A stretch of 64,000 nt of DNA from Plotosus lineatus (lineage: Eukaryota > Chordata > Actinopteri > Siluriformes > Plotosidae), in NCBI GenBank assembly GCA_024760905.1, contig CM045729.1, positions 54,150,080 to 54,214,079 of the forward strand, in the 5' to 3' direction. The notes under the pieces are model-generated. The model was given only the letters and a program-made list of their open reading frames with translations. It ran no database searches and was not told the origin of the DNA. The position numbers and the translations under genes are program-made. The stretch's first letter is position 1; every line of letters starts with the position of its first letter. Positions 33,293 to 45,578 of this stretch are shown one piece after another.

Positions 33293-34836
33293 CTAGTCCT
33301 TCTCAAAAAATTAGCATATTGTGATAAAGTTCATTATTTTCTGTAATGTACTGATAAAAATTAAACTTTCATATATTTTAGATTCATTGCGCACCAACTG
33401 AAATATTTCAGGTCTTTTATTGTTTTAATACTGATGATTTTGGCATACAGCTCATGAAAACCAAAAATCCCTATCTCAAAAAATTAGCATATTTCATCCA
33501 ACCAATAACAAATAGTGTTTTTAAATACAAAAAAAGTCAACCTTCAAATAATTATGTTCAGTTATGCACTCAATACTTGGTTGGGAATCCTTTTGCAGAA
33601 ATGACTGCTTCAATGCGGCGTGGCATGGAGGCAATCAGCCTGTGGCACTGCTGAGGTGTTATGGAGGCCCAGGATGCTTCGATAGCGGCCTTAAGCTCAT
33701 CCACAGTGTTGGGTCTGGTGTCTCTCAACTTTCTCTTCACAATATCCCACAGATTCTCTATGGGGTTCAGGTCAGGAGAGTTGGCAGGCCAATTGAGCAC
33801 AGTAATACCATGGTCAGTAAACCATTTACCAGTGAGCAGGTGCCAGGTCGTGCTGAAATATGAAATCCTCATCTCGATAAAGCTTTTCAGCAGATAGAAG
33901 CATGAAGTGCTCCAAAATCTCCTGATAGCTAGCTGCATTGACCCTGCCCTTGATCAAACACAGTGGACCAACACCAGCAGCTGACATGGCAACCCAGACC
34001 ATCACTGACTGTGGATACTTGACACTGGACATCAGGCATTTTGGTATTTCCTTCTCCCCAGTCTATCTCCAGACTCTGGCACCTTGATCTCCGAATGACA
34101 TGCAAAAGTTGCTTTCATCCGAAAAAAGTACTTTGGACCACTGAGCAACAGTCCAGTGCTGCTTCTCTGTAGCCCAGGTCAGGCGCTTCTGCCGCTGTTT
34201 CTGCTTCAAAAGTGGTTTGACCTGGGGAATTCGGCACCTGCCACCCAGTCCACTGCTTCCACAGGTCCCCCAAGGTCTGGAATCGGCCCTTCTCCACAAT
34301 CTTCCTCAGGGTCCGGTCACCTCTTCTGGTTGTGCAGCGTTTTCTGCCACACTTTTTCCTTCCCACAGACGTCCCACTGAGGTGGCTTGATACAGCACTC
34401 TGGGAACAGCCTATTTGCTCAGAGATTTCTTTCTGTGTCTTACCCTCTTGCTTGAGGGTGTCAATGATGGCCTTCTGGACAGCAGTCAGGTCGGCAGTCT
34501 TACCCATGATTGCAGTTTTGAGTAATGAACCAGGCTGGGAGTTTTTAAAAGCCTCAGGAATCTTTTGCAGGTGTTTAGAGTTAATTGGTTGATTCAGATG
34601 ATTAGGTTAATAGCTCGTTTAGAGTACCTTTTCATGTTATGCTAATTTTTTGAGATAGGAATTTTGGGTTTTCATGAGCTGTATGCCAAAATCATCAGCA
34701 TTAAAACAATAAAACACCTGAAATATTTCAGTTGGGATGCAATGAATCTAAAATATATGAAAGTTTAATTTTTATCAGTACATTACAGAAAATAATGAAC
34801 TTTATCACAATATTCTATTTTTTTGAGAAGGACTAG
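33293..34836 (-). mobile_element. Tc1-like transposon, frameshifted
   Basis: Inverted ends of about 210 bp begin CTAGTCCTTCTCAAAAAATT, with the inner motif AAAAAATTAGCATAT repeated near the inside of each arm (IR/DR-like). The transposase reads on the minus strand from ATG at 34507: MGKTADLTAVQKAIIDTLKQ, EISEQIGCSQSAVSSHLSG (helix-turn-helix). DDE pieces follow in other frames: VLFSDESNFCMSFGDQGARV (first Asp), FIFQHDLAPAHW (second Asp), NSPDLNPIENLWDIVKRKL (Glu). At least three frameshifts make it inactive. 1544 bp, normal for the family. Confidence 0.93.
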
Positions 34837-35491
34837 TGGTGTAATAATGAAAAATGTTTCAAGTGACTGTGACACAATGAGAGGTTTTTTATCCAAGCAT
34901 TTGCCAATCAGAATAATGATTTTTAGTCTCAAGATCGTGGAAAATTAAGATCACACCCTTCCCGTGTAATATGTACTAACCACTGATGTGGTGAAGGGTC
35001 TGTTTTGATTGTTTTCGTGAAGGTTTCTTTGAAAAAGGATGCATATGTAGAATTTATGAACGGAATCTGTCAGTAGTAGCCAGCAAGTTTTCTACCATGG
35101 GAAAGGAATTGGCTTTAGGACATAAGAATCTGGTTTCTTAGTAACTGTGGCAATTGGGGTGAAGTTGAGTGTTAGCCACTCACAGAGAGGAAAAACATTG
35201 AACTGGCAGGTAATGTGGGATGTTTCTCTTATTCGCCTTTCAGAGAGCTGATTACGCACTGATTTATACCACTGTGTAGAATGCATGCTGTAGGTACAGC
35301 ATAGCTTACGTACGTACCATATTCTGCCTCGCACCTCCCCAGAAATGTAAATGCAGACAACAACAACTGTGACTGGTCTTCTTTAGTAGCTGTAATCCAT
35401 TATCATAGACAGTATTGTGCACTTTTCTATATTTTTCTTCTCATGGACTCCCATTAAACAAATAGTTGTGGTGTAAATCATAACTCATTTT
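34837..35491. other. Intron, no feature recognised
   Basis: Nothing recognised. Confidence 0.35.
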
Positions 35492-35800
35492 TTCATTCAT
35501 TTTCTGAGTCACTTATCCCCATTTATGGTCATCAGGAGGCTAATACTCATCTCAGCTGACGCTAGGTGCAGACATGGTACACCATGAACAGCTTACCAGA
35601 CTATTGCAGGGTACATTCACACTCACACCTCGGGGCAATTTGGAACAGCCAATTAGCCTACTTTGTATGTTTTTGGGCTATGGGAGGAAACTAGAGTACC
35701 CAGAGGAAGCCCATGCAGTCACAAGGAGAATATGCTGCAAACTCTACACAAAATGCACGAGCTCAGGAATGAAACCCAGTCCTTCTTGCTTCTTGTGCCA
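35492..35800 (-). repeat. SINE-A copy
   Basis: Reverse complement of the family from TTCATTTTCTGAGTCACTTA (tail) to CAGGAATGAAACCCAGTCCT (head). Confidence 0.78.
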
Positions 35801-36229
35801 ACATGCTGCAATGAAAATGAAAATAATAAAGGGGTCATCAATCAGTGATTGATAAAATTGTGGATTTAACTGATAGTTACGATGAAATTCTTCTGTCACT
35901 TCATGACATTCTACAGGTATCTAAGGCATTTATTAAATTACACAATTTCATGATTGTAGTAGTGTGTTTCAAAAGTTTATATTATCACTAGTATTACTAT
36001 AAAAAGTATTATAAATTTTTTTCTTACTAATTTAATCTGAGATTCTTTTGAAATCTTTCCAACTTTTTCTTTATGCTGAAGAGCTTTCTAGTAAATAGAA
36101 TTTTGTCTTTTATTTGTTTACTCTCTTAGATATAGGCATGTGTGTGAATGTTCATGACTACGTAATGTGTAGGAGCAATATGATGAAAACCAGTCAGTAG
36201 AGTAGCAGAACATCAGGGTCCTCCCTGTA
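35801..36229. other. Intron, no feature recognised
   Basis: AT-rich intronic sequence; nothing recognised. Confidence 0.35.
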
Positions 36230-36415
36230 ACCTGCTGCTGCTGTCACACAGAGATGTGTATGATGGGTAATCCTCAGCAGGGGCAACAGTTTTACACACC
36301 GGTCACATTTAATTAATTGGTGTTCAAGCCTTGTCAGCGGTGACACATTTCCGCTCACTCACTACACCGCATTGACCTTTTGTTTTCTCTCACTTTGCAT
36401 AGATTTACCTGAATT
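36230..36415. other. Candidate conserved non-coding element
   Basis: A repeat-free, balanced-composition block in AT-rich surroundings with homeodomain-type core TTTAATTAATTGG and GGTCAC/GTGACA half-sites. Inference only; conservation was not tested. Confidence 0.25.
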
Positions 36416-36763
36416 ATTTCTTGACTTAGCTCAGAACTATTGGAACCCTTTGGTGGCACAAATTGTGGTATAAAATTATTATTAAAAAGAATCAAGTCTT
36501 GGGAGAATATTACCGTTTTAATACAAAGGTATTTGACACAATATTGATACTGGTTATGGATTTTTTTTTGTTGTTCTTATTGATCAAATATAAAAGATAT
36601 AATGGTACAATCTCTTTATTAGTCATCTGCATAGGGAAGAAGGCAAATTGTTGGAAAATACAGAATCTTGAAATGATTGAATCCTTGTTAGACCCTACAG
36701 TTACAGTATGGTTTAGTGCTGCTATGTTCCCTTTCAGTGTTCTCAGAAAAATATTTTCAAATG

Positions 36764-37092
36764 AGGTGGCACAGTGGTGTAGTGGTTAGCATGTCACAGC
36801 AAGAAGGTCCTGGGTTCAATTCCCGGACTCAGGTGTTTCTATGTGTAGCTTACATGTTCTCCCAGTGCTTGCATGGGTTTCCTCCTGGCGTTTTGGTTTC
36901 TTCCCACAGTCCAAAAACATGTTCAGTAGTCTAGTTGACTGTGCCAAATCACCCTTTGGTGTGAGAGTGAAAGTTTATGGTTGTATTTGTGTTGTGTTGT
37001 GTAAACGCCCCACCTTTGCCCAAAGTCGCTGAGATAGGCACCAGCCTTTGTGCGACCCTAATTAGAATTTAGTGCCTTTGAAAATAAGTTAA
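36764..37092 (+). repeat. SINE-A, full-length copy
   Basis: Head GAGGTGGCACAGTGGTGTAG TGG, B-box-like GGTTCAATTCCCGG, body with CAAAAACATGTTCAGTAG, tail GCGACCCTAATTAGAATTTA. Confidence 0.87.
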
Positions 37093-37730
37093 TATTTTTA
37101 AATGACATTCAGGGTGTTCCCATAATTAGGTTTAAAACACCATGTACATCTTATTAATTCAATGGACTGTTCCCCCCAGCATTTTAATAAAGGGCACCAG
37201 TACTGTATTTCTGAAACTGACAACATGTCAGTGATTTTTTTTTTAAAAACTGATTTTTTTAATGACACGTTTTTCTTAATATCCATTCATGTAGCATATT
37301 TAAAGTGATGCCCAAGGTCATTTCCTTCACGTGAGCCTTTGTCCCAAATGAATCTGCATAGAATTCAGCATTCTATTACTAAATTTTTTCTAGCCCTTTT
37401 TTTACTGAATGTATTTATGTTCCATTACATATACTTTGGTAATTTAAATAAACCCATAAATAACTTGAAATACAAATTAAACATTTGTCACAGCCTACTA
37501 TAATATATACATAAGATGTGCTTCAGTATGGTCTTACATGTGAATCAAAAAAAGAACTGTTAAATGGTTGTAAACATTTAAAGCAACACATTTTCTTTTC
37601 AGTTCACTCATTTGAGGTTTCGGTTGTTATTCTTATACATCTCATCATTACAGTAATGTAAAAAAGCTCCATTTAAACAGTAATATCATAATGCGCATTC
37701 AACATACAGTACTCGCTTTGTTCAGCTGTT
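37093..37730. other. Intron, no feature recognised
   Basis: AT-rich; nothing recognised. Confidence 0.35.
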
Positions 37731-37734
37731 CGCT

Positions 37735-37975
37735 TGCATCTGTTTGATAGATCACTGTTTAATTATAGAGCCGAGAGTGCTGTTTGTGATTAGTGCTGAA
37801 CCTGAAACTAGAGGCCAGTCACGCTCATTAGTTTCTCGTGCTGCGACTTGAACAGTGTAAATAGAGTCGATCCCCAAGTTCATCACATCCTCGACTCCAT
37901 TCACAGAGAGTATTATTAATGGCACTAAGGCAGGCCAGACTCGGTGCAGGGATTTTTGGAAGCATGTCTTTTCTA
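37735..37975. other. Candidate conserved non-coding element
   Basis: Repeat-free block with more balanced composition (TGATAGATCACTGTTTAATT, AGAGGCCAGTCACGCTCATT). I infer possible conservation from its look only. Confidence 0.22.
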
Positions 37976-38185
37976 TGCATGCCTAAGTCTGCCATAAGTA
38001 ATAAAGAGTTTAAAGCTGCATGAATGGAAAAGTGATATCTTTAGGCTTTACATGAAGTTGAAATAAAGAGATGTTGAGATAGAATGCCTTCCAGATAGTT
38101 TGAAAAATATCTATCAACATTGATGAGCAGTACAATATAATTATTAAAGCTACTAATGCCGGCTTTATCCTATACAAAACATGTA

Positions 38186-39314
38186 CAGACTCTCCCCGAC
38201 ACGTTCATTCGGTTAACGTATTTTTCGCTTTTACGTTTCTTCACTTCACTTATCCCTTAACATCCTGAGGATGTCGTTGGGGCGCCTTTATGGCGAGACT
38301 TGGGCTGATTTGGCCTGGCGGAGCCCATCCCTCTCCACGTCGTAGAAACATGCTGACGGCTTTGCAGCCTACTCTTTGCAGCAGTGGTTCTTTTACATAC
38401 CTCTCACCATAGACAGTGAGAGACATGGCCTGCCTTTTATAACCCAGTTAGCTGCACTGGGACAGTGACAACCCTGTGGGGACTCGAACCCCCAACCTTG
38501 GGATCAATGATCCTGCGCTCTAACCACTAGACCACCACTGCCCGATTTTACGTTGAAAAAAAAATTATATCAAATTTTGAGTTTAGCGTGCTCTCTGTAG
38601 TACGAGATGTACCTACGTAGTACGCTGACGTAATACGCTACTTCCACATAACGCTGCGCCCATTGTTTACAAACAACAGACTGAACGTGCCCCTCCTTCC
38701 CAGTTCACTGTTACCCTTGTGTTAAGACGTTGTTTCTGTGATCTTTGTGTATACACTGTTTTGCAGACTTTTGTAATCCTAAGCAAATATGGTTAGTCAG
38801 AAGCGTAAACCTACTACTGTAGTGATAGTGGTAATCAGAAAAAGCGACAAGCCATCTTGTTAGAAACGAAGATGGCTGTTATCAAGAAAATTGATGCTGG
38901 TGAAAAACACGTGAATGTTGCACGTTTCTTCCAAATGGCTCCATCACCCGTCAGAACCATTTACAAGCAAAACGATCGCATCACAAAGCATGATAAAGGT
39001 GATATTTGATACTGTATTTGATATTTGATGAGTGAATTTGATTAAAATCGATCTATTTGAAATTATTTTGTTTGAATTTAATTTATTTGAAATTAAAGTT
39101 GATATTATTTGATATATTTGATATTATTTTACAATGTTATGTTTATAATAATTGATTTAGGGGTGTTTTATGAGATACGGTAATGGTATTTATGGATGTA
39201 TAGTACAGTATGAACGTTATACGTCACTGTAACATACAGTTACAACTTACGTTTTTTTTCACCTTATGTTCAGCCGTTCGGAACCAAACTAAAACGTAAG
39301 TCGGGGAGCGTCTG
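38186..39314 (+). mobile_element. Tigger/pogo-like element with nested SINE
   Basis: Ends CAGACTCTCCCCGAC and inverted GTCGGGGAGCGTCTG lie between TA. The transposase start at 38790 reads MVSQKRKPTTVV, then after a frameshift KKRQAILLETKMAVIKKIDA, GEKHVNVARFFQMAPSPVRT, IYKQNDRI, a CENP-B-like helix-turn-helix. No catalytic domain. A SINE occupies 38238-38545. Confidence 0.85.
38238..38545 (-). repeat. Modular SINE-B, tail type 1, nested
   Basis: 9-bp duplication TTTTACGTT at 38229-38237 and 38546-38554. The minus strand starts GGGCAGTGGTGGTCTAGTGG TTAGAGCGC, followed by GGGGGTTCGAGTCCCC (a good B box), the common body, and the tail ending AGGATGTTAAGGGATAAGTG AAGTGAA. Best-preserved copy of its kind in the window. 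Confidence 0.92.
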
Positions 39315-39988
39315 TATAAGAGTAAAAACTGCAACAGTTTTGTGGGTTGTTATTTCGTAGTTGCATACATTCATATGTGTTGGATATGTGTTGGATGAAA
39401 TGAATGCTAGTGCGAAGCATTTTCTTTCTCTATTTCTGAAGACATAGTCAAGAGACAAAGGGAGGTGCATTTAGTGATTAGTGTGTGTACAGTGAACACC
39501 GCAATCACACTGGAGTGCAGGCCAAAGCAACTGTTCCAAGACTGAGCGAGGTGCTCTCTTGAAATGTTTTTCATCCCTGAACCCAAACTACCACGTGAAT
39601 CAAACAGGCCATGCACTTTTGCTTATGTGAGACATTTTATTTTAGACGTGAGCAGCTATAGTGAGTCTTAAGCCACAAATTGAGCCAAAGAACATTGCTA
39701 TATTGCTGTCAAACAAGTAATGTGTTCTGGATATTTGGGTCAGTGAACTAAAAGATTCAATTTATAAAACATTTAAAAGTAGTTCTTTATAGAAATATTT
39801 AACCATGAATGTAGTGCTGCTCTGTGCTTGGGTATATTTTGTTATTTATTTATGTATTTATTTATTTATTACACATAGGGTAGTTTAGCACATTTCTGAA
39901 AGTTGTAAGTTTTTTTTTATTTAAGCCCTATATACCCACTCAGTATTTACAGCTATGGGAACAATTTAGGAGACATATTTTTACATTA
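39315..39988. other. Intron, no feature recognised
   Basis: Nothing recognised; a TTTAT-rich run lies near 39845. Confidence 0.35.
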
Positions 39989-40440
39989 CAGGCGGTCCTC
40001 ACTTAACGACGGACTCGGTTAGCAACGATTCGGCGATATGACGGACTGTTAAAAATTGTCAAATTATCAAAAGTATACTTTTACTGTTAACGAGTAACAG
40101 CAGAAACAAAGCAGCTGAGTTGTGAGTGTGTGTGTGTATGTTCGTGCATACCCAGTGTCGGCAGCATCTCCCATCCCGCCTCCCTACTCACACGCACGCA
40201 TGCACTTACGCACTCACTACTCAGGCAGAAGTCTACCACGCTGCTAGGTAAGAGCGTTCAAGCGATTGCTAGCAGTTATGGCTTCTCACATTCAACGGTC
40301 TATACGTATGCAATATAGTAGCCTACTGTTCAAATACAAATCAAGCAAAAAGTCTACTAAAGTGGGGTTCATTTAACGACGGAATCACTTAACGACGGGG
40401 TCTACAGAACGTAGCCCCATCGTTAAGTGAGGACCGCCCA
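39989..40440. mobile_element. Pogo-like MITE with 'ACTTAACGACG' ends
   Basis: TIRs CAGGCGGTCCTCACTTAACG and inverted CGTTAAGTGAGGACCGCCCA lie between TA; 452 bp. A short remnant of a helix-turn-helix (AIASSYGFSHSTVYTYAI) lies at 40262-40315, linking it to pogo/Tigger-type transposases. It sits only 220 bp before the last coding exon. Confidence 0.83.
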
Positions 40441-40660
40441 TAGTTACATTTTTTGCATTAATACAACAATTTTAAACACAGTTAATTATTGAAATAGCTC
40501 ATTACATCTCCTAATTATATATTCTATCATTATTTTGAGGTTGAATAGGATAATGGCTTTAGTTTGATCACCTGTTCAGGTAATTGCATAAGTTATGAGC
40601 AACTTATTATTTGCAATGGTGGTTGTAGTTTGAGTGTTGTATTTTTTTTCCCTTCTCCAG

Positions 40661-40801
40661 CACCTGACCCTGCTCCATGTGAACAGTAATCAGTGTTTGG
40701 ACATGCCCTCAGAGGAAGACAAAATGGTTCCTACACTGAGGGACTGTAACGGTAGCCGCTCACAGCAGTGGCTCCTCAGAAACATGACCTTAAATATGTG
40801 A
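40661..40801 (+). CDS. GALNT13: GALNT13 standard last coding exon: lectin gamma repeat and stop
   Basis: After a strong acceptor (CCCTTCTCCAG) 46 codons run to [23 protein letters not shown], then [20 protein letters not shown] and NMTLNM. This is the gamma repeat with the CLD motif and a canonical [12 protein letters not shown] supports T13 rather than T1 from memory. It joins the beta exon in phase 0 across a 19.2-kb intron that contains the alternative gamma exon. The protein ends six residues after LLR, the usual length for this subgroup. Confidence 0.95.
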   Translation, partial: HLTLLHVNSNQCLDMPSEEDKMVPTLRDCNGSRSQQWLLRNMTLNM

Positions 40802-42180
40802 AGTGGATTTTATAAAAGAGCTGAGATAAAGTCACAGGATCTCACACAGTCATTACTGGAGCGTGATCTGGCCTTTTACCTGCACTTTGGATCTTTAAAT
40901 GTCTACTGGATGCTATCACACTTTGGAAGATGTGTCGAACTGTTCCTATCACAAATCATTTTCCATTTTTGATGTGTTGTCTTGTTGACGTATCTGTGCT
41001 CACATGTTATACAGTATTTCTCCTGCAGAGCTTCCAGAAACATGACCTCAGAATGGAGCTTGAGCAGATTGCTCAAATTGTTTCAGTACGGTTATGAAGA
41101 AGAGAAGGAAAACAACTTTTAAGAATCTTGTGATAATGGGGAATTGTTTTGCACTTTACATCAAATAAGCATTCATAGTCATTTTAGAACTTTATCTTCT
41201 GAATGTTTAGGGTCCTCATCATGCCATAGCACTATAAAATGATATTACGGTTAATATTATATCTACAAATGGCCATGTTACCAACTATCATGCACATTGG
41301 AGTACACCACGATTGATTTTTTTTTTCTGATTTTCCAGCCACAATTGTTGAACGTTTTCTCCAGCACTCTGTTTGGCTTATTCTGCTGCAATTTGCTGTT
41401 TTACGGCTTTTGTTCTCAGAACAACCAATTTTTTATATTTAGACTGGGTAAACCCACCTGTTTCTGTGTAATAAGTGGTCATAACCACCAAGATAGGGGG
41501 TTACTGGTAATTGTTGTACAGCCACGAAGTCAAGTGATTTGCAAATCAAATTGCAAAGACCTCCAGATTATCATAAACCTGACCCCAGAACTCGGAATTG
41601 AACGCATCATGTTCCAAACTGAGTCTGTGTCTCTGGCCTTCACGAGACTCCTGTTTTGATGCAGTTCCCCATTTTCCGTACATGATTACATCGAGATTAG
41701 TAGATTATATAAAAAAATTAGGGAGGGGGGGCTTCTTCAGATTGTACATGCTGAACATTGTTTTTTCTTCAACTGTGTTTAAATACAATAAGTCAAAGGT
41801 TGTCAGGCTAACAGCATGATTGTGTGATATAAGGAGTTAATTTTCACTGCACAAGATTATACTGGCAGAGTGTTTACTGCAATTATGTTATATTACCAGC
41901 CCTGATAACTTGTAAATATTTTACTCCACAATATATCTCCAGAATATGAGCTACAGCTATATCACCCAACAACATGTCAAAGGAGAAGTCTTGTTTCCAA
42001 AAACAACAAAGAATGAACCAATCAGTGTATTAATCTTCTAGAATGATATTCACTGCTGTTCCGAACTCTAATACGTACTAACCGACACGGCCTAGAAGCC
42101 GCGCCCCTTCCCCATAAGTCATTCTCCATTTCTGTCAAGGTAAACAATAAATAAAATTTCACATGAATAAAATACAATCT
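40802..42180 (+). other. GALNT13: Probable GALNT13 3' UTR, end not determined
   Basis: Sequence after the stop is AT-rich and mostly free of recognised repeats, as expected for the 3' UTR of a last exon. It contains no long coding frame that I trust. AATAAA-type hexamers occur near 42147, 44232, 45260 and 45436, but I cannot say which is used. A short LINE fragment begins at about 42180. Confidence 0.4.
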
Positions 42181-42380
42181 ATATAGTAAGATGCTCAGGT
42201 TGGCACTACCAGGCAGAAGACTTCGAGGAAGACCAAAAAAGAGATTCATGGATGTGGTGAAGGAAGACACGAAGGTAGTTAGCGTAAGAGAAGAAGATGC
42301 AGAGTGTAGGGTGAGATGGAGGCAGATGATTTGCTGTGGTGACCCCTGAAGGGAACAGCCGAAAGGAAAAGAAGAAGATA
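42180..42380 (+). mobile_element. RTE LINE, 5'-truncated 3' end
   Basis: Same family as 2110-5262: MLRLALPGRRLRGRPKKRFM-like coding sequence (KRFMDVVKEDTKVV, RWRQMICCGDP) and the end GGGAACAGCCGAAAGGAAAA GAAGAAG. Confidence 0.85.
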
Positions 42381-42529
42381 TTCAGTGCCCACCATGGTTA
42401 TTGGCATCCCTTGTAAACGTTTGAAAAAGTGTTTTAAAACAAATCCATTTTTGATAAAGAGAAAGCTGTAACCTAATGGTACTGTAGTGGGTCTGGGGTG
42501 AAAAGTTGGTAATTCAGTTCCTGAATCAA

Positions 42530-42622
42530 CAGATAAAATGCACGGGAACAGAACCTTCCTCAGATAAAATGCACGGGAACAGAACCTTCCTCAGATAAAA
42601 TGCACGGGAACAGAACCTTCCT
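42530..42622. repeat. 31-bp minisatellite, three perfect copies
   Basis: Unit CAGATAAAATGCACGGGAAC AGAACCTTCCT, exact at 42530, 42561 and 42592. The first copy sits within a SINE-D-like context (GTTCCTGAATCAACAGATAA). Confidence 0.95.
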
Positions 42623-42780
42623 CTGTCCTCACCACTAAGACTGAAGCGTTCTTGAGTAAAGCGCGTAACCTCTAAACTCTGAGTGCAACAGTGTGGCTGC
42701 CCCCTGTTGCTCACTTTGGATGAGTTAGACGCAGAACCTAATTTTCCTTGTGGGATTCATACAGTACATAAGAATATATA

Positions 42781-42813
<33 letters not shown>
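42781..42813. repeat. (CA)n microsatellite
   Basis: About 16 CA units. Confidence 0.95.
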
Positions 42814-42818
<5 letters not shown>

Positions 42819-43227
42819 CACACTTTTTATTTTTTTACCAAAAGCATATGCTTTACAAATTTAAATTAAACACGGAATACATTTAAACTGTAGCTTCATT
42901 TTTTTAAAAGCATGTAAGAACTTTGAAGCTGTAATGAATGACTTCCTATGTGTAGAACTATAGAAAAAAATGAGACCACATTTAATGGGGCGTTGTTAGG
43001 AAGCAGCTGAGGAGAATATTACTAATCACACTTTATGGAACAGGTAAATAGGAGAAAATTGATGAATATGAGAAAAAAAATGATTGAAAAGAAGAAGAAA
43101 GAAGGTCCTACACACCTTGACCTCTGTGTTTGATTTTAAAGCTGCTTACTGTTCTATTTATGATGTCAGGGAGTCAAGCTAATTCAGAGTTACCTTCCGT
43201 TAATTCTATTAATTATTGATGCCACTG
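42814..43227. other. No feature recognised
   Basis: AT-rich 3'-flanking DNA. Confidence 0.35.
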
Positions 43228-43535
43228 TAACACTAAGCACTTCTGCCTTGCAGCAGGAAGGTCCTGGGTTTGAGTCCTATGCCTAGCTCGGGTGTTCCTG
43301 TGTAGAGTTTTCATGATCTCCTTATGCTTCCGTGGGTGTCATCCAGGTACTCCAGTTTCCTCCCACAGTCCAAAATCATTCAGCTAATTGGGTATTTTCA
43401 ATGTTAGTGTGAATGTTTTGTATTAAACCTGTGATGAGCTGGGTGTTCAGGGTGTACCCCACCTTTGCTCAGCGTCGGCTAGGATGAGCTCCAGCTTTCT
43501 GGCTACCCTTATAAAGGATTTACAGAATGAAATGA
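43228..43535 (+). repeat. SINE-A copy, head partly lost
   Basis: From ACTAAGCACTTCTGCCTTGC AGC through GGTCCTGGGTTTGAGTCC to the tail CCCTTATAAAGGATTTACAG. Confidence 0.78.
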
Positions 43536-43749
43536 AATTTAAAAAAAATATGCCACCAAAACATTTTGTTTGAATAAACGGTCAAAAATGTGGTTGCTTG
43601 AGGTTGGAGATTTTGAGCAGTAGATTAACAATGAAAAATGTCTGCCATGTGAACATGAGACAACCAGTCTATAAATTCATTCTATTGAAAATATGCAACT
43701 AGGTTTTATTTCTGTGTGCTGTGCATTCCATTCTTATAATTGCCACTGC

Positions 43750-44099
43750 AGGGGGCATTCTGGTAGTAAGGTGCTGGCTCACTGAGCCCAAGGTTGGGGA
43801 TTCAAGCGCCACTCCTAATGGGTTCTCACTTCCCCCCCCCCCCCAGTACGGCTAACTGGGTTCTGAAAGGATGGCCATGGCTCTCACTGTCTATGGTGAG
43901 AGGCATGTAAGAGAATCATTGCTGACTTTTGTCAAGAGTAGGCTGCCTAGCCGTCAGTGTGTTTCTGCCCTGTGATGGCTTGGTGAGCTGTCCACGCCCA
44001 GAGTCGGCTGAGATGGGCGCCAGCCTCCCAGTGACCCTAATTAATCCTTAATTAGGATTAAGCAGTTCAGAAAATGAATGAATGAATGAATGAATGAAT
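43750..44099 (+). repeat. Composite SINE: SINE-B head with SINE-A tail
   Basis: GGGGGCATTCTGGTAGTAAG head, poly(C) at about 43836, common SINE-B body to GTCAGTGTGTTTCTG, then CCCTGTGATGGCTTGGTGAG and the SINE-A tail with (GAAT)n. Confidence 0.83.
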
Positions 44100-45578
44100 A
44101 ATTGCCACTGCTGCATGTCGTTCCTGACTGGACAGCTAATGATACCTTTAGAGCCTCCTGAAATACCGTAATATTAACCGCTGGGGTTTTATCATTTTTG
44201 TCATTAGGTGAATATTTGGTGGCTAAATCTTGAATAAATACAAATCAGTACCACACATGACTAGGAGAATCGTTCAGTACAAATAATTTAGTGATTTTAA
44301 ACAATATTTGCACATGTACCCTGTCAGGCTTAATTGGTTATCTAGTTTTATCCTAGCCCTCGGCCGTAGAAGGATTAAATGTAGTAGTTTGTCCTCTGTA
44401 AAGTGCAATGCTGCAATTCTCTGCACAAACCTCAAACAAGAATGTAATCAAATGAGTTTTCACAAAAATGAAATTCTGCTCATTAATATGTAAAATGACT
44501 AACTGGTAATCTGTTTTATGAAAGCATAGAATACATCTTGCATGAAATGCGTTATATTCGTTCCGATCCTTTATTCAATGCAGTGTTTTAAATTCTTTGA
44601 GGACTATTACATCGATGCAACCAATATCATTTGGGTTTGGGTTATACTGTAGGCTTTGATTGATGTAGCATGTGATACTTAAATTCTGAAATATTGCCAC
44701 ATTACGGTCTCCACTTTGCCTGTTAATTTTAATATTTTTGTCCTTTTATTGCAGTTTTATTAACAATTCTGTATTAAATTCCACATTACTGGTGTGGACC
44801 AGCTGACCTGTTGTAAATATTCGGTATTTTTGAGCATTGTTGTACATATAAAATCAATTATTTTTTTAAGCTGACACTTAAAAGCCCTATTTACCTCTAA
44901 AATGTCTAAATGTATAGTATCGTAAACTTAAAGCAGAAAGTTTACTGGCTGGTTCAGCTCAAGGCTTATTAATACTTTATTGACATGTATCACTGGCATT
45001 TCTTTTCAGATAATTTGCATCTATTCTATAATTATCAGTAGGTTGAATAATTGTATTTGAAAACTAATGTGTTAAATACAGCGTGTTATTCATTTATAAT
45101 AGATTTAATTATGGATTGTGCACAGGTTGGCATATTTGAATGATTTTTCTTACACATAAATTAAAAAAAGATTAAAAAAAAAGTCATGTTGCCCCCAACT
45201 GGTGTGCTATTCTCATGAAAACCTGTCAGAGGGCTTTTATAAGATAATAAGTGCATGAAATAAATACAGCACAGATTGCTTTTCAACTCAAACAACTCTG
45301 AAATGCGTCACCCTGTATTTGTCTTAAGTGATACTCAATGTCTGTTCATGTTTTTTGTAATAAATGATGGAAATACTGTACTGTATATGGATTTACTATA
45401 CATATTTAATATATCAATATTAGAAACTGTGAACCAAAATAAACAACTTCTGCTGAATATAGCTGCTAAGGTTGTGTAAAGAATAATGTATAATTTATAC
45501 TTACTACATGTCAGCATATTAATATGCAAAGCATACCAAGATACCAAATCCTCTGTTCTTGAGTTGTAATATGCAATA
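44100..45578. other. 3'-flanking sequence, few repeats
   Basis: AT-rich with several AATAAA-like hexamers (about 44232, 45260 and 45436). It could contain distal 3' UTR of GALNT13, but I cannot show it. Confidence 0.3.

Noticed and set aside
33570..33938. Host gene encoding a DDE-type protein
   Set aside because: It is a frameshifted piece of the Tc1 transposase between intact inverted ends.
38520..38545. tRNA gene at the nested SINE head
   Set aside because: Same reason: it is the promoter head of SINE-B, not a free tRNA.
8545..40801. GALNT1 instead of GALNT13
   Set aside because: Residues such as [18 protein letters not shown] and SEEDKMVPT fit T13 better as recalled, though the two are close paralogues; an alignment would settle it.
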